Below are positions 1 to 8,092 of a stretch of 64,000 nucleotides of DNA, one piece after another. Positions within the stretch are counted from its first letter, which is position 1. Every line of letters begins with the position of its first letter. Under the pieces are notes generated by a model, which was not told the origin of the DNA, made no database searches, and saw only the letters and a list, made by a program, of their open reading frames with translations. Location of the stretch: positions 124,001 to 188,000 of the forward strand of contig NZ_JACZFS010000019.1 in the NCBI RefSeq assembly GCF_014904795.1, in the 5' to 3' direction. This DNA comes from Nisaea nitritireducens. Its GTDB lineage: Bacteria; Pseudomonadota; Alphaproteobacteria; Thalassobaculales; Thalassobaculaceae. The translations under genes and the position numbers were made by a program.

Positions 1-395
1 CCGCCACCGGTTTTCAACATCACCGGCGCGACGGCGTTGGTGCAGAGGAACGGCCCGTTGAGGTTGGTCGCCATGATTTCGGACCATTCCTCGAAGCTGG
101 TCTCCAGCACCGGCTTGAAATTCGCGATCCCGGCATTGTTGACCAGCGCATCGATGCGCCCGAATGCGGCCTCGGTCTCTTCGACCGCCCGACGCACCTG
201 ATCCGGATCGGAGACATCGGCAAAGATCGGCATCGCGCCGTTGCGCTGACCAAGATCCTCCATCGCCCGGGTCAGCGTCTCGCGGTCCCGGTCGAGCAGC
301 GCCACGCGCCAGCCCTCATCCAGGAACTTGAGTGCCGCCGCCAGGCCGATACCGCGCGCGGCCCCCGTAATGATGGCAACCTTTGTATCAGTCAT
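1..395 (-). CDS. SDR family oxidoreductase (3'-truncated by window edge)
   Basis: Only the N-terminal 131 or so residues lie in the window; the gene runs off the left edge. From the ATG at 395 the product begins with a Rossmann fold. It has the glycine-rich TGAARGIG motif (residues 10-17), an acidic residue at the end of strand 2 (LLDRDR, residues 33-38) that favours NAD(H) over NADP(H), a D-V pair at 60-61 and the NNAG motif at 86-89. These are the hallmarks of classical short-chain dehydrogenases/reductases. The catalytic Ser-Tyr-Lys part is outside the window, so the substrate cannot be inferred. It is codirectional with metA but separated from it by about 100 bases. Confidence 0.9.
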   Translation of the reverse strand, partial: MTDTKVAIITGAARGIGLAAALKFLDEGWRVALLDRDRETLTRAMEDLGQRNGAMPIFADVSDPDQVRRAVEETEAAFGRIDALVNNAGIANFKPVLETSFEEWSEIMATNLNGPFLCTNAVAPVMLKTGG

Positions 396-499
396 TTCCT
401 ACCCCGTTTTTGATACTGACGCCGCTTGCATGTGGCGTCTTCAGACTTGCTGGTGCCGGACGTTAGAATATTGCGACCCGGACACAAAGAGATGACTGA

Positions 500-1432
500 T
501 TACGCTTCTACTGATTCCGACCCGATCAAAGCCATATCGAATGGAGTTGTCTGGTAGATCTGGTTGATCCAGTTGGCGAACAGCAAATGCGCGTGGCTGC
601 GCCAGTGGTTCTTTGGCGCACGCTCCGGATCGTTGTCCGGGAAATAATCATGGGGCATCGCCGTATCGAGGCCACGCTCACGGTCCCGGAAATACTCGTC
701 GCTGAGCGAGTCTGAATCATACTCGATGTGATTGAACATAAAGAGCGTGTGCCGCGCCTTGTCCTCAAGCAGGCAGGGCCCCTTCTCCGCGGAGTCCATC
801 AGGGTAGTGATACCTGAATCCACCGGAATATCGGCCGCCCGAATCTCGGTCCAGCGGGAAACCGGAATGGAAAAATCGTCGGAAAAACCGCGCAGATACG
901 GCGAGGCCGGTGCCATGTTGCGGTGCCGATAAACACCGAAAGCTTTCTGCGAAAGCGCATGTTTCGGCACCCTGTGAAAATGATAGAGCGCAGCCTGCGC
1001 CGCCCAGCAGATCATGAAACTGGAATGCACATGGGTTCGTGTCCAGTCGAAGATCCGGCAGAGCTCGGGCCAATAGGACACGTCCTCATATTCCATCTTC
1101 TCGACCGGAGCCCCAGTGATCACAAGCCCGTCGAACTTCTCGTCCTGCACATCTTCCCACGGCTGATAGAAGGAGATCATATGCTCCGCAGACACGTTGC
1201 GGGGCACATGATCCGTCATCTTGATCAGGGACAACTCAACCTGCAGCGGTCCGGCGCCGAGCAAACGGGCAATCTGGGTCTCGGTCCGGATCTTGTCCGG
1301 CATCAGATTCAGCAAACCGATCTTGAGAGGCCGCACATCCTGACGGATGGCATCCGCCTCGCGCATGACCATGACGCCTTCGGCTTCAAGCGCAGCGAAG
1401 GCGGGAAGATCGTTCGGAATCTTGATCGGCAT
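500..1432 (-). CDS. metA: Homoserine O-acyltransferase, MetA family (predicted O-acetyltransferase)
   Basis: This 310-residue protein has the full MetA length and activates homoserine for methionine synthesis in the cytoplasm. The catalytic residues known in E. coli MetA sit at identical positions: Cys142 (in FMICWAAQ), His235 and Glu237 (in FNHIEYD). Residue 111 is Glu (TGAPVEKM). In this family Glu111 is associated with acetyl-CoA and Gly111 with succinyl-CoA, so O-acetylhomoserine is the more likely product; that step is inference from known structure-function work. The gene is monocistronic by layout, preceded by a SAM-clan riboswitch and promoter, which fits feedback by S-adenosylmethionine. 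The start is the ATG at 1432, just after an AGAGGA-like ribosome site. Confidence 0.93.
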   Translation of the reverse strand: MPIKIPNDLPAFAALEAEGVMVMREADAIRQDVRPLKIGLLNLMPDKIRTETQIARLLGAGPLQVELSLIKMTDHVPRNVSAEHMISFYQPWEDVQDEKFDGLVITGAPVEKMEYEDVSYWPELCRIFDWTRTHVHSSFMICWAAQAALYHFHRVPKHALSQKAFGVYRHRNMAPASPYLRGFSDDFSIPVSRWTEIRAADIPVDSGITTLMDSAEKGPCLLEDKARHTLFMFNHIEYDSDSLSDEYFRDRERGLDTAMPHDYFPDNDPERAPKNHWRSHAHLLFANWINQIYQTTPFDMALIGSESVEA

Positions 1433-1494
1433 TTAAACGTCCTCTGCTGTTCAGGCGCATCGAGCAGAGCAGACGTTATGGCGAGACCCGATTA

Positions 1495-1584
1495 GTTGCC
1501 GGTTCGGCCACATCTTCCTTTAGAGGAGCGCCACCTTGCCCGGAGAGCAGGTTGGCGTTGAGCGTCGGCTCAACTCTTGATGCA
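1495..1584 (-). promoter_or_regulatory. SAM-I/SAM-IV clan riboswitch in the metA leader
   Basis: Read on the minus strand, the leader shows the SAM-I core in order. P1 pairs GCAUC (1579-1583) with GAUGU (1510-1514). The invariant AUCAAGAG box lies at 1574-1581. P2 is a perfect 7-bp hairpin (1568-1574 with 1557-1563, 4-nt loop). P3 joins GCCAACCUGC (1547-1556) to GCAAGGUGGC (1530-1539), carrying the conserved AACC and AAGGUG segments. P4 is UCCU/AGGA (1516-1519 with 1524-1527), followed by the conserved GGAAGAU. The short P2 without a kink-turn resembles SAM-IV or SAM-I/IV-variant forms more than classical SAM-I. The exact 3' limit is uncertain. Its place upstream of metA supports the call. 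Confidence 0.72.
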
Positions 1585-1591
1585 GACTGAT

Positions 1592-1619
1592 ATTTAATCG
1601 AACCCGGAGCGTTTGGCAA
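1592..1619 (-). promoter_or_regulatory. Sigma70-type promoter of metA
   Basis: On the minus strand a -35 TTGCCA (1614-1619) and a -10 TTAAAT (1592-1597) are separated by 16 bases. The predicted transcript start, near 1585, is a base or two before the P1 stem of the riboswitch, so promoter and aptamer positions support each other. Confidence 0.55.
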
Positions 1620-1689
1620 TTCCATCACCAAATGCCGGTCCCATGCGCGATGCGGGAAAGGTCCGGTGCCTTCAAGCCGCCCGAGAAAT

Positions 1690-2604
1690 TTAAGCCGGAC
1701 GGCGCAGGGCTATGACAAGGCCCAGCGTGGCAATTGCCAGGCCTGCCCATTGCAGGATGCTCGGAAATTCGCCAAGCACCGGTATGGCAATCAGGATTGC
1801 CATGGACGGCGCCATGGCCGGAAAGAAGGAGGCTCGGCCGGGGCCAAGATGATGAACGGCACGCGCGAAGGCAAAAAGGGCGACCACGGCAGATAGAATT
1901 CCCTGCACGACGACCTGTTCGACGATTGCCTCAAATGGCGTCGCCAGCAGACGCTCTGGCCCCCAAACCATGAGGTAGAGCGGCCCGAAGAGAAAACCGG
2001 ACAGAACGGAGACAATGGCGGTCGAAGTCCAGGCACTGATCCGCCAGCGGCGTACCAGGATCGTAAACCCGGCGAACATCGTGCCTGCGGTCGCGAACAG
2101 GATATCGCCCTTCCACGCTTCTGACTGCCCCGAGAACAGATCTGGACCGGCAATCGTCGCCAGCCCGATGACAAGCAACGCGAGGCCTGCCAGCTTAGCC
2201 GGAGTCAATCGCTCGCCAAACAGGATCGCGGCGAAACAGACGCTGGTCAGCGTCATGCCGCCCGGCTGGATAACCGCCGCATGCGCCGCCGGCGCGAAAT
2301 AAAACCCGCTGGCCCCGACGACCAGAAACAGCGGCCCCGCGAGCATGGCAAGCATCAACGGCTTGAACCAGCCGAGTTGCACCAGCTCCCCCCGCCCCGG
2401 CTGGCGCAGTAATATCGGCAGCATCACCAAAGCTGCCGAGACATAACGGAGAAACGCGATATCCACGGCTTCCAGGCCAAGCACGACACCGTGCCGGGAC
2501 ACCACGAGGAAGCCGCCCCAGATGACCGCCGCCATCAAGCCGAAAGCGACACCGATGCGAGGGAATTCCACGTCGACCGCAGATTTAACGATGGTCGTTG
2601 GCAT
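1690..2604 (-). CDS. EamA/DMT-family transporter
   Basis: About 304 residues, almost entirely hydrophobic, with roughly ten predicted membrane helices arranged as two EamA repeats. The first helix contains the typical AAVIWGG motif and the second half begins around GDILFATAGTMFAG. This is the drug/metabolite exporter superfamily in the inner membrane; the substrate cannot be told. I chose the ATG at 2604 because the protein then begins shortly before the first helix. An in-frame GTG at 2679 would add 25 mostly polar residues and would almost abut pfkB upstream. Neither start has a convincing ribosome-binding site. It may be cotranscribed with the upstream kinase gene. Confidence 0.85.
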   Translation of the reverse strand: MPTTIVKSAVDVEFPRIGVAFGLMAAVIWGGFLVVSRHGVVLGLEAVDIAFLRYVSAALVMLPILLRQPGRGELVQLGWFKPLMLAMLAGPLFLVVGASGFYFAPAAHAAVIQPGGMTLTSVCFAAILFGERLTPAKLAGLALLVIGLATIAGPDLFSGQSEAWKGDILFATAGTMFAGFTILVRRWRISAWTSTAIVSVLSGFLFGPLYLMVWGPERLLATPFEAIVEQVVVQGILSAVVALFAFARAVHHLGPGRASFFPAMAPSMAILIAIPVLGEFPSILQWAGLAIATLGLVIALRRPA

Positions 2605-2705
2605 GTTTTGTTCGGTCCCGGGGAAAAGCACCTCGTTCAGGGCACGGCGCGCAAGTCTTGTAGAGGTGAAACCACCCACCGACCAGCGCGGAAAGAGAAA
2701 GCCGG

Positions 2706-3677
2706 CTATCCTTCGCTGCTATCGGTCGATACCACACCAATCCGTTCCGTCCGGACCTGATCCAGCAGCCGTTCCACATCCTCCTTGTGGCAGAGATCGG
2801 TTCCGGGTGTCAGAAGCGCGGCCGAGCCGGCCGCGACGGCATATTTGAACGCCGCCTCGGGCACGTCGCCCAACGCCAGTCGCCAGACCATCGCGGCAAG
2901 GAAGCTGTCCCCCGCGCCCACGGCACTGACGGCTTTGACCGGCACCGCATCCGCGCGCACCCGAAGATCGCGGGTTACCAGGAACGCACCCTCCTCTCCG
3001 AGGGTCAGCAAGAGGATTTCCGCCCGGCCATCCCGGACCAGTCCGGTGGCAGCCTCTTCCCAGTCCGCGCGACACTCAAGCGGCGCACCGGTCAGATCGC
3101 GCAATTCCTGCAGGTTGGGCTTGGCCATATGAATGCCATGGCGTAGTGCGGCGCCCAGGGCTGGCCCCGAGCTGTCGACAACGAGCCGGACACCCCGGTC
3201 GGCAAGCTTTTCGGCGAGCCGTGCATAAAGATCGTCCGGCGCCCCCGGCGGCAGGCTGCCACTCGCAACGACATAGTGCTGCGACTTGGCGTGGGCGGCG
3301 ACGGCGTTGATGCAGGCCTGCCAATCCTCCTGCACCAAGGCGTCGCCGGGGAGAACGAAGCGGTATTGCGCACCACTGCTCGCCTCCGTTACGGAAAAGC
3401 TCTCCCGCGTTTCGGCGGCAACGTCGATAGCCAAACTGTCGACACCCTGCACTTGCAGTATATCGCGGAGCTGCTGCCCGAGTGCGCCCCCTGCCGGATA
3501 GATCGCGCGGCAGGCAACGCCGAAACGCTCAATCACACGGGCGACATTGATGCCGCCGCCCCCGGAATCGCGGCTCGCATCCCGGCATCGGAGTTTATTG
3601 GTTGGGACCACATGGTCTGTCACAGCCGACACGTCGACTGCGGGATTCATGGTCAGAGTGAGTATACCGCCCGTCAC
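2706..3677 (-). CDS. pfkB: PfkB-type 6-phosphofructokinase II / sugar-phosphate kinase
   Basis: This is a 323-residue ribokinase-superfamily protein. It carries the N-terminal TLTMNPAVD strand, the substrate-binding KLRC segment and GGGGINVAR signature (residues about 38-46), and the C-terminal VGAGDSFLAAM motif, whose Asp is the catalytic base and whose Gly-Ala-Gly forms the anion hole. Family resemblance along the length is closest to E. coli PfkB (the minor 6-phosphofructokinase), including the PAGG and YRFVLPG segments. Role: ATP-dependent phosphorylation of fructose 6-phosphate or a related sugar phosphate in the cytoplasm. Fructose 1-phosphate or tagatose 6-phosphate are possible alternatives within the family. 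The exporter gene downstream is probably in the same transcript. Confidence 0.85.
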   Translation of the reverse strand: MTGGILTLTMNPAVDVSAVTDHVVPTNKLRCRDASRDSGGGGINVARVIERFGVACRAIYPAGGALGQQLRDILQVQGVDSLAIDVAAETRESFSVTEASSGAQYRFVLPGDALVQEDWQACINAVAAHAKSQHYVVASGSLPPGAPDDLYARLAEKLADRGVRLVVDSSGPALGAALRHGIHMAKPNLQELRDLTGAPLECRADWEEAATGLVRDGRAEILLLTLGEEGAFLVTRDLRVRADAVPVKAVSAVGAGDSFLAAMVWRLALGDVPEAAFKYAVAAGSAALLTPGTDLCHKEDVERLLDQVRTERIGVVSTDSSEG

Positions 3678-3752
3678 GAAAATGCCCCCGGCCCGATCAA
3701 GTACGAACTTTACTGCGGCAGCATAGCGCGAGTTCCGGCATGGCGTTCGAAT

Positions 3753-4595
3753 TCACTCGCCTGACGGGTTCAGTACGAAATCAAAGCGCGAGCGCCACGG
3801 GACTTCGTCAGCTGTCCGTTCAAATGATGCCAAAAGGCTCTGCTTCACACCGAAAACCGCATCGGACGACAGATACGGATCTCCCTCAACGAAAGTATGC
3901 GTCACCAGCTTCTGATAACCGGGCGCCGTCACCAGAAAATGCATATGCGCGGGCCGGTAGGGATGTCGCCCCAAAGCATCGAGCATTTTCCCGACGGGAC
4001 CGTCATCCGGGATTGGATAGGAGACAGGCTTTATACCGACGAAGCTGTAGGCACCGTCCTCACCGGTAATGAAAACACCCCTGTTGTTCCATTTCGGTTG
4101 CTGGTCCGGCTGTTGCACATCGTAGAAGCCGTCCGCGTTGTCCGACCAGACATCGAGTTTCGCGCCTTCAACCGGCCGCCCCTCAAGATCAAGGACCCGC
4201 CCCTCGAACAGGCATTGCTCCCCTTTGCCGTCGAAACAGATGCTTTCCCCCATCTGCCGCTCCGGCGCACCATCCACATGGAACGGACCGAAGACCGTAC
4301 TCTCCGTCGCCCCGGCCGGACGGCGGTTGTTGATCGCGTCGACCAGCATCGAGAAACCGAGTGTGTCGGACAGCAGGATGAACTCCTGCCGTTCTGCGGA
4401 ACAGAGCTGCCCCGTCCGCGTCAGGAAGTCGACGCCGAACTCCCATTCTTCCTGCGTCAGATCCACTTCCTTTGCGAAAGCGTGCAGATGCTTCACCAGA
4501 CAGCCCATGACCTCGGCGAGCCTGGGACTGATATCCTCCCCCATGCGGTCGTTCACCGCGTCGGCGGAGGCCTCTTCCGCAAAATATCGGGTCAT
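3753..4595 (-). CDS. Intradiol ring-cleavage dioxygenase (catechol/hydroxyquinol 1,2-dioxygenase type)
   Basis: The 280 residues have an N-terminal helical dimerisation domain (about 1-95) and then the intradiol beta-sandwich. The four non-haem Fe(III) ligands are visible: Tyr158 (DGFYDVQ), Tyr193 (VSYPIP), His217 and His219 (RPAHMHF). The enzyme cleaves a catechol or 1,2,4-trihydroxybenzene between the hydroxyls to give a muconate or maleylacetate. Length and motifs fit hydroxyquinol 1,2-dioxygenases at least as well as catechol dioxygenases. Its start codon overlaps the stop of the upstream flavin monooxygenase by four bases, so the pair is translationally coupled and probably performs consecutive hydroxylation and ring cleavage. 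Confidence 0.88.
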   Translation of the reverse strand: MTRYFAEEASADAVNDRMGEDISPRLAEVMGCLVKHLHAFAKEVDLTQEEWEFGVDFLTRTGQLCSAERQEFILLSDTLGFSMLVDAINNRRPAGATESTVFGPFHVDGAPERQMGESICFDGKGEQCLFEGRVLDLEGRPVEGAKLDVWSDNADGFYDVQQPDQQPKWNNRGVFITGEDGAYSFVGIKPVSYPIPDDGPVGKMLDALGRHPYRPAHMHFLVTAPGYQKLVTHTFVEGDPYLSSDAVFGVKQSLLASFERTADEVPWRSRFDFVLNPSGE

Positions 4596-5824
4596 TGTCC
4601 TTCCCTCCCGGATCCGGATGCCTTCTTGCGAAAGCCTGCAACCTCTCGGTAGCCCGCGGCAACTTCCTCAAGCTCTTCCGCCGAGATCAGATCCTCGATC
4701 CTGTCGTTGGGGCCGGTCACCCGTGCGGCGGCGATATCCAGCACCCTCTCCGGCCCCGAGCGGCGGTTGGTCAGAACCAGTTTCGAGGTTACAGGACAAC
4801 GGAGTTCTTCATAGCCGAGCAGACCCTCCGGGCCCGGCTGCTGAACCAAAACATCCGAGAGAGTACGCGCGTCGATAATCGCCTGCGAGGCGCCGTTGGC
4901 GCCGATCGGGTACATCGGATGTGCAGCGTCACCCAGCAAGGTAACCCGCCCAGCAGTCCAGAAATCGACCGGATCGCGGTCGACCATCGGAAACTCGGTT
5001 ACCTGCTCGGTTGCGTCCATGAGCGCCACGACATTCATGTCCTCCAGTGCAAACTCCCTGAACGCCTCGATGAATTCCCGTGTTCCCTGTCGCGTCCAGT
5101 CCGCATCCTGAACATGGCGGGGTTGATCGCGGCGCAGCTCTGCCACCCAATTGGTGAGGGCCTTACCCTGCCGCCGGGCCTGCTCGCTGATTGGGTAGGT
5201 GACGAACTTCACGTTATGATCTCCGGCGATCATCATGGTCCGGCCATCGCCGATCATGTCCGTGGCTACCGCCCCGCGCCACATCATCGTTCCCTCATAA
5301 TGCAGCGGCCCTTCATCCGGATGTATCTGTGCCCGGATCGCCGAATGCAGACCATCGGTCCCGATCAGCAGGTCGCATTCGGCATTGTCACCATCAGCGA
5401 AATGCACGGTTACCCGTGACTCGTCCTGTGCAAACCGCGTCACCTTCTTTCCGGTAACCACAGCATTCTTGCCCAGACGCTCTTTCACCGCGTCCAGCAA
5501 CAGGAACTGCAGCTCACCCCGATGGACAGAATATTGCGGCGCCTCGAAACCTGCCGCCATGTTGCGTGGATCGGACTGGATCAAATGGCCATATCTGGTT
5601 CGATATTCGATGCAGCGGGTTTGAATGGCGGTAGCGTCCAGCACATCCGCCAATCCCAACTCCCGCAGGATTGCCGAGGCGTGCGGCATGACATTGATAC
5701 CGACACCCAAGGGGCTTATGTCGTCGACCGCCTCGTAGACCTGGACGGAAAAACCCCGCTCGTGCAAACAAAGCGCCGCTGTAAGACCGCCGATCCCGGC
5801 TCCAGCAATGGCAATGCGTGTCAC
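4592..5824 (-). CDS. FAD-dependent aromatic monooxygenase
   Basis: At 410 residues this is a typical single-component class A flavoprotein hydroxylase. It has GAGIGG at residues 8-13 for the FAD ADP moiety, an acidic residue ending strand 2, and the second FAD motif GDAAHPMYPIGANG followed by a helix (near residue 290). The family includes salicylate, 3-hydroxybenzoate and phenazine carboxylate hydroxylases; NAD(P)H and O2 are used to hydroxylate, sometimes oxidatively decarboxylate, a phenolic acid. It is the first gene of a two-gene operon with the intradiol dioxygenase and faces an AraC-type regulator, which suggests an inducible aromatic-acid pathway. The exact substrate is not deducible. 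Confidence 0.87.
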   Translation of the reverse strand: MTRIAIAGAGIGGLTAALCLHERGFSVQVYEAVDDISPLGVGINVMPHASAILRELGLADVLDATAIQTRCIEYRTRYGHLIQSDPRNMAAGFEAPQYSVHRGELQFLLLDAVKERLGKNAVVTGKKVTRFAQDESRVTVHFADGDNAECDLLIGTDGLHSAIRAQIHPDEGPLHYEGTMMWRGAVATDMIGDGRTMMIAGDHNVKFVTYPISEQARRQGKALTNWVAELRRDQPRHVQDADWTRQGTREFIEAFREFALEDMNVVALMDATEQVTEFPMVDRDPVDFWTAGRVTLLGDAAHPMYPIGANGASQAIIDARTLSDVLVQQPGPEGLLGYEELRCPVTSKLVLTNRRSGPERVLDIAAARVTGPNDRIEDLISAEELEEVAAGYREVAGFRKKASGSGREGQ

Positions 5825-5970
5825 ATCATCCTCCCGCCACTTTTTTCATTATTCAATTTCGGCCAATCGGCCGCCGCAATAGAGAACCGCATGATTCGAC
5901 GCCAACCCCGGTGCGATCAAGCCACTGTCGTGATAATAAATTTCACTATTTCAACATCGCGGGCTTCGCC
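5825..5970. promoter_or_regulatory. Divergent promoter region between aromatic operon and AraC regulator
   Basis: 146 bases separate the start of the monooxygenase (minus strand) from the start of the AraC regulator (plus strand). The stretch is more AT-rich than its flanks, especially near 5930-5955. It should hold both promoters and the regulator's binding sites. I could not define a clear operator by eye; a short GGCC-aatc-GGCC inverted repeat near 5863-5874 is the only symmetry noticed. Confidence 0.45.
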
Positions 5971-6861
5971 ATGACCGACGCGCGTCTCGACCGGCATCAA
6001 TATGTTCTGGGTGCCCCGTCCGCCCATGTCGGCCTCCTCAATTGCGAGCGGATCGCCGAGCGCCGGCACATCCATAATTGGAAGGTCGCCCCGCACTATC
6101 ACGACGGGTTGTCGCAGCTCTTTCTGTTCGGTCGCGGGAACATCACAGGTCAGATCGATGATCGTCACTATTCTTTCCAGAGCCCTGCGCTGGTGTGGGC
6201 GCCGGCCCTGTGCCGTCACGGCTTCGACTATGAACCGGAGATGCTTGGATGGGTGATTACAATTCCGAGTGCAGATGTCACACGGCTAACAGAGGGAAGA
6301 GCCTGGCTCCGGGACCGGATCCAGAAGCCGCAGGTGCTAGAGGGACCGGAACACGTGAAGCTCCTGACTGAAGTCCAGCTTCTGGTCCGCAGAATTGAAG
6401 AAGAGCATCGGCGCTACGGCCCGGACCGCAGCCTGGCCCTCGAAGCCCTGTTCCAGCTCCTTTTGCTCAGCGTCTACCGGGGTCTTTCCGACGAACCTGA
6501 GGCTGTCCCGGCCAGAACCGACCGGCGACAGATTCTGGTCCAACGATTTCAGGAACTGCTGGACCAGCACATACAAGCCGTCAGGTCGGTCGCAACATTC
6601 GCCGCCATGATGGCCGTCACTCCGACCCATCTTTCCCGCACCGTGAAGGCCGTGACCGGATGCACCGCGGGCGGAATCATTCAGGACAGGATGCTGCTGG
6701 AAGCCAAGCGCCAGCTGGTCTTCAGCGATCACCAGATCGCCGAAATTGCCTATGCACTGGACTTCTCTTCACCGTCCTACTTTTCCCGCTTCTTCACGGC
6801 ACGGACCGGCGAGACGCCGGCACGCTTCCGCCGTCGTGCGCGCCATGCGCCCGGCGGATAA
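5971..6861 (+). CDS. AraC-family transcriptional regulator (PobR/HpaA-like)
   Basis: The 296-residue product from the ATG at 5971 has an N-terminal cupin-like sensor domain (HYHDGLSQLFLFGRG, then a segment ending at RHGFDYEP) and a C-terminal pair of helix-turn-helix motifs (about residues 190-285, ending SSPSYFSRFFTARTGETPARFRR). The same layout is seen in regulators of 4-hydroxybenzoate and hydroxyphenylacetate catabolism. It is divergent from the monooxygenase-dioxygenase operon and is the natural candidate for its aromatic-acid-responsive activator. The reading frame stays open upstream to 5818, but that extension would be unlike the family and would overlap the divergent operon, so the internal ATG was preferred. 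Confidence 0.87.
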   Translation: MTDARLDRHQYVLGAPSAHVGLLNCERIAERRHIHNWKVAPHYHDGLSQLFLFGRGNITGQIDDRHYSFQSPALVWAPALCRHGFDYEPEMLGWVITIPSADVTRLTEGRAWLRDRIQKPQVLEGPEHVKLLTEVQLLVRRIEEEHRRYGPDRSLALEALFQLLLLSVYRGLSDEPEAVPARTDRRQILVQRFQELLDQHIQAVRSVATFAAMMAVTPTHLSRTVKAVTGCTAGGIIQDRMLLEAKRQLVFSDHQIAEIAYALDFSSPSYFSRFFTARTGETPARFRRRARHAPGG

Positions 6862-6888
6862 CAAAACCGCATAATCCGGCGCGGATCC

Positions 6889-7923
6889 TCATGTCCGAGA
6901 ATGGCTTTCATGCACATAGTGTGAGGAGCGCTTCAGGAATCTTCTCTCGACGAAGACCCAGGACATATATGCCAGACCAAGCGTAATGAAAGCGGCTGCG
7001 ATCAGGGAGCCGTACGGATACAGCTCAAACAGTCCGAAATACTTCAGAAGCTGCAATGTCGGAAAATGGAACAGGTACACCCCGTAGGATAAATCCCCGA
7101 TCCTGCCGACCCCGACACTCAGCCAGCCGATTTGCGACAGGCCTATGACGAACAGTGGATACATAACCATGTTCGCATAATCGGAAATCCCCGGCGGTAC
7201 ATCGAGCAACAGATAAACCGCGCTCACCAGAAACAGCGCATACCGAATCCCGGGCCGGGACTCCTTCGCGGCAAGAAAACTCCCCAACACGAAGTACGGA
7301 AGCTGCCCGGGAAATTGCCGGGCCAGAACCACCCCCATCGGATGATCAAAGCCATAAGTGAAATAGGTAAACCACAACACCCCGCCTGCGAACATCAGGC
7401 AGAACCCCGCGAATATTCCGATCTTTCGATAGAGAAAGACGATCAGGGGAATCAGCAGGTAGAGCATGATCTCTATCTTGATCGTCCAGAGAGCCCCATT
7501 GACCGCACTTGTAGTCCAGCCCTCGAAAACCCCAGGAATGGTTGGCTGCAAAAAATTCAGGAAGATCAAATTGAAAAACAGGTACTTGTATGTAGGCGAT
7601 AACGTAAAAAACTCCCCAAAACTCAGGGACGTAATGGCAAGACCGATCAGGAATCCATATCCAATCACAGCACTATATGCCGGATAAATTCGCCTTACTC
7701 TTTTTTCAAAAAAGTCATAAACGGACACGCTGGAGAAATAGCTTTTCGTGACCAGATACCCGCTTATTGCGAAGAATCCTTTTATTGCAAAATTAGAATC
7801 GAAAATATCAGGCCACATAAACGCGCCGGATATTTCCTGCGCGTGACTGAAAAAAACGATAATGGCTAAGGTAAGTCTGATTTCGTCGAAGCAATTCTTC
7901 TTCACTGACAAAATCTGCCTCAC
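6889..7923 (-). CDS. Acyltransferase 3 (OafA/YrhL-type) membrane protein
   Basis: The 344 residues form about ten hydrophobic helices with the family hallmarks: an N-terminal FDEIRLTLAIIVFFSH segment containing the conserved R-x10-H catalytic arrangement, then GFFAISGYLVTKSYF and the RVRRIYPAY motif. Such enzymes O-acetylate or O-acylate sugars of surface polysaccharides at the inner membrane. Base composition is visibly more AT-rich than the neighbouring gua genes, with more Lys, Phe and Ile codons, hinting at horizontal acquisition. It may act with the glycan-type fusion gene at 9800-11503 on the other side of guaA; that link is inference. Confidence 0.88.
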   Translation of the reverse strand: MRQILSVKKNCFDEIRLTLAIIVFFSHAQEISGAFMWPDIFDSNFAIKGFFAISGYLVTKSYFSSVSVYDFFEKRVRRIYPAYSAVIGYGFLIGLAITSLSFGEFFTLSPTYKYLFFNLIFLNFLQPTIPGVFEGWTTSAVNGALWTIKIEIMLYLLIPLIVFLYRKIGIFAGFCLMFAGGVLWFTYFTYGFDHPMGVVLARQFPGQLPYFVLGSFLAAKESRPGIRYALFLVSAVYLLLDVPPGISDYANMVMYPLFVIGLSQIGWLSVGVGRIGDLSYGVYLFHFPTLQLLKYFGLFELYPYGSLIAAAFITLGLAYMSWVFVERRFLKRSSHYVHESHSRT

Positions 7924-8036
7924 GCCTTAAGCGACATACAAATAATAAGGAAACTGCGCGGCGATCACAGAGGCAAGCTATTTGGGTAGCCTGCTCATGG
8001 AGCCCGGTGAAGCCTCATTCAGTTATTGGAACTCCA

Positions 8037-8058
8037 GTCAGGCGCAGCCACGCCTGAC
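8037..8058 (-). terminator. Hairpin after guaA, possible terminator
   Basis: A perfect 8-bp stem (GTCAGGCG at 8037-8044, CGCCTGAC at 8051-8058, 6-base loop) begins 35 bases past the guaA stop. The minus-strand side is not followed by a clear U-run, so factor-independent termination is uncertain. Confidence 0.4.
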
Positions 8059-8092
8059 AAATACCAATATAATCAAGCCGTTAGCTGGAATA

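Noticed and set aside
418-439. GACGCC/GGCGTC hairpin after metA
   Set aside because: Only six base pairs, a ten-base loop and no U-run; too weak to call a terminator.
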